Positions 56,601 through 64,000 of a stretch of DNA of 64,000 nucleotides are shown piece after piece. Made by a program: the position numbers and the translations under genes. This stretch comes from Artocarpus heterophyllus (lineage: Eukaryota; Streptophyta; Magnoliopsida; Rosales; Moraceae), in contig CM046353.1 of the NCBI GenBank assembly GCA_025403435.1, positions 26,262,259 to 26,326,258 of the forward strand, in the 5' to 3' direction. The notes below the pieces were generated by a model. That model saw only the letters and a list, made by a program, of their open reading frames with translations, did not search any database and was not told where the DNA came from. Each line of letters begins with the position of its first letter. Within the stretch, counting starts at the first letter, position 1.

Positions 56601-57742
56601 AGGTATTCGATGATCGGAGGTAGACTATACTGGCGTGGCTACACCGTGCCATGTTTGAAGTGCTTGAGCCTGAAAGAAGCCGAGTATCTAATGAAGGAAA
56701 TCCACGAAGGTTTTGTAGCAACCACTCTAGGAGACGATCTTTGGCCCAAAAGTGCCTTCGATAGGGCTACTATTGGCCGACCATGGAGCAAGACTGTAGG
56801 AATTTTGCTCAAAAATGTCTCAAATGTCAGCAATTCATGAGAATGCCTAGGTATCATGCTGAGCCGCTTACCCCGGTTACCTCGGCATGGCCATTCGCTA
56901 AGTGGGCCATCGATTTGATCAGGCCCCTTCCTCCGGCCCGATCACAATTCGAGTACTGTATCGTGGCCATTGACTAGCTCACAAAGTGGGTCAAGGTTGA
57001 ACCGTGTACCAACATAACCGAAGCCAAGTGTACCAACTTTGTGTGGAAAAACATCATTTGCCAGTTCAGGATCCCACACACGATTGTGACCGATAATGCC
57101 AAACAATTCGAGTCTTCAAGTCTCCTCGACCCATGTGAACAGCTTGGCATCAAGAAGGTTTTCTCCTCCCCGAGCTATCCCCAAAGCAACGGCCAGGTGG
57201 AGGCAGTGAATAAGATGATCAAAGTTAACCAGAAGAAAAAGCTCAAGGGCCTCAAGGGCGCTTGGATTGACGAGCTCCCACAAGTGCTCTAGGCATACCG
57301 CACAACCGCCCGGATAGCAACCAGGGAGACCCTTTTCTCCCTTGTGTACAGAGTGGAGGCTATCATCCTGGCCAAAGTTGGGTTGCCTAGCTTCAGAATC
57401 GAGCATTACGAGGAGATCTAGAACATTGAGATAATGATATCCGAGCTTGACCTACTTAAGGAAAAAAGAATCCAGGCAGCGATCTATAACACAGCCCAGA
57501 ATCAAGTGGTAGCTCGATATTACAACAAGAGGGTCCAGCAGAGAAGCTTTAAAGTTGGGAATTTGGTACTCAAGAAGATCACGGTTCAGCAGCCCGGTTT
57601 GGGGTCCTTTGGCCTGAAGTGGGATGGGCCGTATTAGATCGTCGGCATCGTTAGGCCAGGCACGTACAAACTAGCTGATATGGAGGGAAACCAGCTTGGT
57701 CATCCTTGAAACGCCGAGCTCTTGAAAAGATTCTTTTGCTAA
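53673..57742 (+). pseudogene. E5 pol (protease, RT, RNase H, second RNase H, integrase), degenerate
   Basis: Protease with IDNGSSADF near 53980-54003; reverse transcriptase 54560-55220 with WWVCIDYTELNKACPKD, MDAYSGYNQI and catalytic YVDN (55152-55163) where YVDD is required; RNase H at 55440-55960 with AQALADFIAKF; archaeal-type RNase H at 56037-56420 with YVDRSS, NNEAEYEAL, HNDSMLVVQQV and KANALARLAS (usually KADALA); integrase 56550-57330 with WAIDLIRPLP, VTDNAKQF and NGQVEAVNK, so D, D and E are present. At least ten in-frame stops plus frameshifts near 55830, 55940 and 56740 abolish expression. The C-terminal integrase tail (GPY...LKRFFC) ends at 57742. Confidence 0.88.
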
Positions 57743-58139
57743 TGTCAAGGGTAGAAACCTTTTTTTGACCTTTTGTAACTAGGCTTATTGAATAAGGCTG
57801 GAATGTAAATACAACACATTAATGCAATGCAAATTTCCTAGACCATTCCGTTGAGCAATGCATTTGAAGGAAATATAGACCCGAAGAGGGATGCCAGAAC
57901 AATAGCCTGGAAGACCAGACAATAACTCCCGAGAAGGGAGAGTCATCCTATCTAACCAAACTGAGGAGCTGATCGGCACCTCATCGATTCTAAGTCTATC
58001 GCCATGCAGACCACCCAGTAAGTCGCTCGGCACAACTACGTGCCCGACGAGTTCTAGACTTGCAAAAGTTTTTCAAACTTAGACAAGTCTAGGGGGGCGA
58101 CAAGGTGAGGGCATCCACACGCCGTTATGCTCTGCCCGA

Positions 58140-58287
58140 CTGAGATAACAGGATACCATTCCTGCTCGGATTAACTGAGTAAACAAGGATATCATTCCTA
58201 CTTGGATTAACTGAGTAAACAGGATACCATTCCTGCTCAGATTAATTGAGTAATAGGGATATCATCCCTGCTCGGATGAACTCAGTA
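58140..58287 (+). repeat. 35-bp tandem repeat in E5
   Basis: Units start at 58140, 58175, 58211 and 58246 with a partial fifth at 58281; each contains CTGAGTAA...GGATA(C/T)CATTCCTGCTCGG variants. It lies between pol and the antisense gene. Confidence 0.88.
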
Positions 58288-58689
58288 GTAATCAAGATGA
58301 TATACTAGGCCTCGATTCAAATTGCGAAAATAGAAGCTCAGGAAACCATTGCTTAGAAATGTCCCTTTTGAGGAGCATTCAACTTTGGCCTGAATTCTAA
58401 TTCAATTTTGAGATTGAGGTCTACTGTAACTCGATGAGACAAATGGCTAACTACGTTCCCGAGGTACCTATGACCTAGGAATATATCTTCCTGAGAACAC
58501 TTGCACTTGGAAAATATCAAACATGATACATAAAAATCCAAGAGGTAAAAAGTAAATAAATTTCATTTATGATACAGGGGAGGTACAATTAACCGGGCAC
58601 CTCCCGAGCCCGGACATGCAAAAAAAAAATGAAATGAAAATGATGATGATGAAATAAGGATGGATAACCTAAGCCTAGGTCTCATCCCC

Positions 58690-61225
58690 AGCTGGGTGTC
58701 ATCACCTCCTCTGCCGGTTGTGCTCTGCTCGTCTCCGTTGCCATCGCCGTCTACTATGACAACCTCCTCGCCCTACTGTTGCTGAGCAGCGCCTTGCTCG
58801 GGCTTGACTATGAGCGACCAGTCAAAGCCTTCAGCCTCAAGGTGTTGCCAGATCAGATGATCCTAGAGGTGAGTCATGCCGAAGTAATAGTAGTCGGCGT
58901 ACTCTGAAGATGCCTTGAATTCATCGACCGCTTGTGCCAAACAGCTGGGCAGCTCATCCAAATGTCATTGGTGGTCAGCTTGCAGAGCCGCCGTTGCCCC
59001 TGGAGCCGTGCAGCTTCATCCTTCACGTCTCTAGCCTGCCTCCAAGCCTCCTCAACCTCGGCCTTGGCCTTCCGAACTTCCTCCTTGGCTTGAGAAAGAG
59101 AGTTCCTGGTTTGGTCTAGCTCAATGTTCTTAGCACTAAGCTTTTTATCGACGTCCAACTTTCTGAGAAAGGTCTTCTTGTGCATCTCCTTCTCCTTGTA
59201 GAGGTCCTTCATCCCGGTCGAGTGGACCATGTGCAAAATGGCACTTGTTTGAGGATAACAAGACTTCAGCGCTCGGCAGGATAATAAAGAAAAAAAAAGG
59301 GTTTAAAAGCTCGGGTTGGATGAACACTTACAGTGGCGGCGGTGCGGAAAGCTGTGTTGTACAGGCTCTGAAAGTCCTCCCCTCTGAGGTTCATGAAGAA
59401 GTCATCCTGGGGCATCACATCACTAAGATGCTCTAGGATGATTCAGCGGTAATTTGGGTGTCTCCTCTAAAGATCCTTGGAAGAGACCCCAGTCGTGTCC
59501 TTGGCCGGCGTCTCCTCTAATGAAGCCCTGGTCTACAGAGGCTGTGGTGGTGGCTCTTGGACTGTAACAGGAACCTACTCGGGTCGGGGAGGAAGCTCCA
59601 TCCTCGAAGTCTGCTTACATTTCCTCCTGATGGCCATGGCCTTGCCTTTCTGTTTCCTAAGGCTCTCCATAAGAGCCCGTCTCTTAGCAGTGTTGCTCGG
59701 CTGTGAAGACATCTCTACAAGCCAAAGATTCCCGAGTTAAAATCAGGTCGGCACAAAACAAACAAGCAACAAAACAAAAAACTCAGGACTGACATCCTAT
59801 CCAGAGTTGGCGAGATGGGTAAATAAGCTAAATCACGTCCTTGAGGTCCTCATCTGTTACGGGTGGCCCCGCATCAAAGGAGCCACTCGACGAGTCCTCA
59901 AAACTGGACAATGATGGCCCTCTCGTAGACCACTCGGATCGAGAAGTGCTCGGCCCCAAGACGTCTATGGCATCAGGCCTGGTGACCGTGACCTGCCCTA
60001 CAGGCCAAGTAGGGCGAACTAATAGGGGATTTATTCTGCTAGGTTTCCCAAACCAACCGTAACAGGAAAGAGTTTCCTTCCCGAGAAGGAAGGACTGCTG
60101 CCTAGTCACCTCTGGCTTCTCGAATAGGTCTTCTACCACCCTGATCACACAGCTTGGTGCCCAGGGCCTCTTGGACCAGACGTGCCCTTGTTCGAACATC
60201 CTCGGCACGTGTTGGTCACCAGGTATGGCCTCACCAACTTGGGCAAGATAGTCACCCCCGACGTAAAACCACTCGTACTTCTAGAGTTTATCTGAGTCGG
60301 GGTTGCCCAAGATAAAGTCCTTCCTGAAGCCAGTGACATAGTACCATCCAGACTGCCGAGGAAGCTTCTTCATCTTGTACACTTGCTTGAAAGCTTCCAA
60401 CGACATCTCAATGGCCCGGTGGTACTTCTATAGCACATACATCCCGATCAACGACCTGTAGCTGTTTGGGTTTAGTTGAGCCAGGCACACATTAAAGTCG
60501 TTAAGTGCCCGGCGTAGAAATGGGTGGAACGGGAGGCGCAGCCTAGCCCTAAAGAACTCCGCATAGAGCATTATACACCCCTTGGGTGGCTCCAATGGTG
60601 AATCATTTTTGTCTGGTAAAAGGAGAATCATGTCGTCTGGGATGTTGAACTCGGCACGTAGATCCTGCAGTCGAGACTCTGTGATAGCACTAGTATATGC
60701 TGCCGTTGAGGTCAATCTGGGCGGTATCACCCTATACGTAGTCACCCCTTGGACCCGGGTCATCTGGATCAGCTCGTCCTCTTCGATCTCAGGTTGCCTT
60801 GCCTCCTCCGTCTCCTTGGCCACTCACTCTTCATCGAAAATGTCCACCGTAATTATGCCTTCGACTTGGACTAGGGCTCCTATATTTGGGCCGGATGTAC
60901 TCGGGACATCGTCGGTCGCCTGAAGCTCGGCTCTCTCCTAGGCACTAACTCGGGAGGAGCCAGCAGTTGCCGCCCTGATGTAAGGGTCCTGCTCCCTGCA
61001 CGGCCTAATCGATCTCTCCCTGTCTAGCAGATTTAGGAACTCCTGCTCGGGGATAGTTTGGGAGTTGACCCTTAAAATTTGCTTAAGCTGACTAGCCCCG
61101 TCTTGTTTTGGAGGCACACTCTCAATGTCGACTTCAGCGGTGGACGAGCTGTCCTCCGAACTGCTTTTCGACCAGGAAATGTTTATACCCTGCGAATCAG
61201 TGACGTCACTCTTTTTTTTTCACTC
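58690..61225 (-). pseudogene. E5 antisense gene (putative gypsy-type transposon protein family), degenerate
   Basis: The minus strand has a long reading opposite to gag-pol. Upstream part (61225-60830) is acidic and serine-rich; 60428-60823 carries FFRARLRLPFHPFLRRALNDF and QLNPNSYRSLIGMYVL, matching the Pfam 'putative gypsy type transposon' domain as I know it (PF04195). It continues in the same frame past a TAG (60428-60430) through WYYVTGFRKDFIL and GDYLAQVGEAIPGDQHV to 59828. After an intron-like gap (ACTTGTAG-type acceptor near 59715) come a short basic exon starting MSSQPSNTAKRR and, at 58874-59236, a charged heptad-rich coiled coil (KEEVRKAKAEVEEAWRQA). Stops and one frameshift near 58985 break it. 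Function in the family is unknown. Confidence 0.72.
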
Positions 61226-61583
61226 CTCTGAAAATTACCTGTTTGGGCTATGGTAGCTTGGAAATCCTAAGTCTTCGGGTGAATCACTATAGCTCGGCAG
61301 CTAAAAAACTCTTCGAGTGTGAAAATTTGACTTTAGTTGTGTGAAATCAATAGAAATGAAGGCCCTATTTATAGCCGTTTCAAGCGGGAAATTTGGGCAT
61401 GAAAAATGAAGAGGCACGATCATTACGCCTATCAGGCGATGTAGTCGACCACAGAGCGACATGTGTCCCCGGTTGACTTGCGCGACCTTTCGCCTCACCC
61501 CTCTTTGGAGTGTCGTTTGGCCTTCTTTCTTCCAGCCGACCTCACCCATTTGGCGTAGTCCACCCTGCTGGACACCGACCAGG

Positions 61584-61599
61584 TAAACTAGGGGGCTAA
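61584..61599 (+). other. E5 polypurine tract
   Basis: TAAACTAGGGGGCTAA directly precedes the 3' LTR. Confidence 0.65.
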
Positions 61600-62236
61600 T
61601 GTTGAGGGTGAGCTTGGTGCCACTGCCGAGGAAACAAACTTTGGTGGTCGGCTAAATAGCTCGGCAGAGCCCCCAGGAAGCACGCTATCAAACCGACACG
61701 ATTGCCCTCTATCTGAGGTGCTTCTCAGGGCCCCCAAGGCTGCACCCTAAGTAGGATGCCACCTCGGATCATGCACTAGCTCGGGTCAGATTAATCTCAC
61801 TCATAGGTAGACTGCTACTTGCCACTACAGGCTGACAAACGGTAAATAACTCACCATCTGATGAAATCCAATCCATCGACAGAGGGACATGACACTTGTC
61901 ACCTACTGCTTGACACGCCTTGATGTGACACTCGGGTTGTGGGCAAAACCCACCTTGCACCTTGTCCAAGTAGTAACCTATAAATAGGATGCATTTATTG
62001 CATTTTAGAGAGAGAGACTCCTTCCCACCTAACAAGCTCCTATTCTCTACCGAGCAACCCCTGCCTTGAGCATCTGAGAGCCCTTGTCCTCTGACTGAAT
62101 CCTTAGTCTAACCTCTGAAGCACCCCTCCTATTGTCGTAGGAACATCGGACCTGCAGAGGCAAGCCAGGGAAGAGTCAGACCGTGCACAGCCGTACGTGG
62201 TGTTGATCTGACGTCGGATCACGTTAAGCATCAACA
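61600..62236 (+). repeat. E5 3' LTR (637 bp)
   Basis: TGTTGAGGGTG...AGCATCAACA, with TATAAATAG at 61979-61987. It differs from the 5' LTR by roughly one base in ten near its start. Confidence 0.92.
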
Positions 62237-64000
62237 GCGTGTACCCTAAAGAGTAAAAATGTAATATGTTTTTGGAGACATTTTTATCAATAAAGAATTT
62301 ATTTATTATTTATATATACTAAAACTTGTTCTCTTTACGTTCATATTTGTTGAATGTATGTTAAGCAAACAATAGTCTAAGATTGTCGGTCTAAACCTTT
62401 AAGAATTGGGCATATGATTGACAGATTATGCGGAAGACACGATTCTTAAAGTGATGGTTTAAATCATAAAATCCACAATCGAGGGAATAAAGTTGGGCGC
62501 TTTATTCATGTAAAGATTGTTATGTTGTTTATATCCCTATTGAGAGATGGTTTGTCTCAGCCATCAGAGGTGGACTCTGATAATAGAAACATTGGCACAT
62601 TGCCATAGGTGACGATGTGTTGGATCGAAACATAAAGTGAATTGATTTAGATTAATAATTCTGTCTTAGCAAATCGATTCACTTTAGACAATCATTTGTA
62701 TTGTATCTTAATCCTGAGATGAATAGTAGGCCCATTGTCTTGACTTGTGTCTTTTGATATCCCAAATGATGACACCCATATTTTAATAGCGGTATGCATA
62801 CCAGTACGTTGGAGGCATGACTCTTGATAGCGTAGACCTATTATTCATAGATATGGAATCCATAGCTCCTCTTTAGGAGTAGTGATATCCTCTTATATGC
62901 GTTATCTTGTAATTGAAAAACTAGAGCGCTCAAACATTTGGATACATAGGTGTAACCGAATGACATGCCATCTTTGGATGATAAACTTTTCAATGGTGAG
63001 ATAATGGAACATAAGATAAAAATAATCGGAAAGGTGAGACAAAACTTGTCCTTAAGCCGATTATGGATAATGTTATAGGGATATGATACATTATGATATG
63101 TCTTGGAGACTTAGCTACACGGGCTTCGTAATTCTATATAATTCGAGAGTGCAGGTCCAAGCTTTTAGTGGATTAGCATTGGAGTTGATAATTATGAAAT
63201 GCATATCTAGGATATTGGGTTTCATAATTATCGGGAGCTTGAACTATATAGGTCCATCAAGTCCTCTTTACTAGCTCACAAAAATCTTGTAACGATATTC
63301 CGTGCTTTTCCAATAATTGGTGACTTATGTCAGATTTATCAGATTAGCTTAAATTCGGTAAAATCAGATAATTCATGTCTGTTTTTTGGTTGAATTAATT
63401 TTGTGATAAAATTAATTCAAGATAAACTTGTTGAATTATCAAGACATTTATTTTCCTAGAGATTATCTAGATATGACTGTTTTAATCAGATAACTTTTGT
63501 ATTGGGTTATTTGAATTGAAACAGAGGCTCTATCCCAAGAATCTCAGGTGGAAGATAAAGATTCGTAGGGATAAAAAATCATAAGTTTGGCAGGCTGATC
63601 TTAAACTTTGGACTACTAATGGGACATGTTCGGCAGGCCAATCTGCTAGTTCAGCCTGCCGACCGTGGGATTTTTTATCACGTGTTTTAGACGCTAATTT
63701 TATCAGATATCGATTTTGGTTTTATTTTGATTTAAATTTTTGAGGTCTTATCTGATAAGAACTGACTCCTGGACCTAACCTCGTGAGTCTCTTTATTATT
63801 TAGATCAATTAAGAAATTAAGAGTGAAACTCTGTTAATGAGATTCTGAAAACTCCCTGAGAGCTCTTGTTCACAAATCACGAACAATAGCTTTGGGTTCT
63901 CTCAATTGGTTGGAAGGAGAGTCACCTGGTGGAAGAGTTATACGTGTGAGCCCACACTCACTCTGATCGTGGATAGAGAATAGCAAAGAAGGATAGTTGG
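62237..64000 (+). mobile_element. E6: Angela-like 5' LTR, continued, cut by window end
   Basis: From GCGTGTACCCTAAAGAG onward this aligns with the E3/E4 LTRs from about base 7 through the AGAATAGCAAAGAAG stretch near the LTR end. About 150-200 bp of LTR should remain beyond the window. The TATA segment is missing: ACCTAACC joins directly to TCGTGAGTCTC at about 63784, a deletion of about 20 bp relative to E3. The antisense 87-codon frame is still open but its ATG is AAG. Confidence 0.88.
63584..63664 (+). repeat. Phased palindrome array in the E6 LTR
   Basis: Sites TTTGGCAGGCTGA, TTCGGCAGGCC and TTCAGCCTGCCGA have centres at about 63592, 63635 and 63656; a decayed site would sit at 63613, giving 21, 22 and 21 bp. 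Two of the three have AG centres, unlike the CT centres in E4 LTRs. Confidence 0.75.

Larger units (their letters stand above)
51361..62236 (+). mobile_element. E5: Tat-lineage Ty3/gypsy element with antisense gene
   Basis: A 10.9-kb element: LTR 51361-51999, primer site, gag, protease, reverse transcriptase, RNase H, second (archaeal-type) RNase H, integrase, a 3.8-kb region with an antisense gene, polypurine tract, LTR 61600-62236. Reverse transcriptase before integrase is the gypsy order; the extra RNase H and antisense ORF are hallmarks of the Tat group (Grande, RIRE2 and Retand relatives). Flanks GCATA and GCGTG agree at 3 of 5 bases, both differences A/G. The first 120 bp of the LTRs differ at about 10%. 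It is GC-richer than its surroundings and heavily decayed. Confidence 0.92.

Noticed and set aside
1..64000. tRNA, rRNA or other structural RNA genes
   Set aside because: I found no tRNA-like cloverleaf boxes or rRNA sequence; the only tRNA-related matches are retrotransposon primer binding sites.

Overview
This window looks like nuclear DNA from a flowering plant, probably a eudicot. The evidence is AT-rich introns and intergenic DNA, GT-AG introns, two plant-type host genes, and Ty1/copia and Ty3/gypsy LTR retrotransposons primed from plant-style sites. By my boundary calls about 73% of the window is LTR-retrotransposon sequence, much of it nested. No species can be named from the sequence alone.

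Layout: (1) 1-8400: a minus-strand, long-LTR copia element (E0, Angela/BARE-like) whose 5' leader is interrupted by a second minus-strand copia element (E1, 1-4911, 3' LTR cut by the window edge). (2) 9303-19551: a dead gene homologous to multiple myeloma tumor-associated protein 2 (MMtag family). It carries stop codons, and its second exon is split by an 8.0-kb plus-strand Angela-like element (E3, 10445-18484). (3) 21160-23237 and 23634-24092: two solo LTRs, the first with a perfect 5-bp target duplication. (4) 24840-34249: the only intact host gene found, a five-exon AMMECR1-family gene of 209 codons. Its second intron is enlarged to 6 kb by an antisense copia element (E2, 27074-32135). (5) 34250-41063: AT-rich intergenic DNA with a fold-back (MITE-like) element and a trinucleotide repeat. 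(6) 41064-51341: an LTR-like sequence split by a 9.6-kb Angela-like element with 2-kb LTRs (E4, 41404-51011). (7) 51350-64000: another Angela-like LTR (E6), interrupted 11 bp from its start by a 10.9-kb Tat-lineage Ty3/gypsy element (E5, 51361-62236). E5 has a second RNase H domain and a degenerate antisense gene between pol and its 3' LTR.

All element coding regions are broken, so none looks autonomous. Many premature stops, in the elements and in the MMtag pseudogene, fit C-to-T or G-to-A changes (TGG to TAG/TGA, CGA to TGA, CAG to TAG), as expected of methylated silenced DNA.

The most unusual signal is a set of short GC-rich palindromes (core GGCAGGCC or GGCCTGCC within a 16-base near-palindrome, GTTCGGCAGGCCGAAC) spaced 21-23 bp apart, two DNA helical turns. 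These arrays occur in the LTRs of E3, E4 and E6, in the transcribed leaders of E0 and E4, and in an otherwise unrelated solo LTR. In E3 and E4 the LTR array ends 126-127 bp before the TATA box. I know of no described system matching this; it could be a shared dimer-binding regulatory site or a mobile palindrome array. All coordinates come from reading the sequence by eye; family names are by recognised motifs, not by database search.
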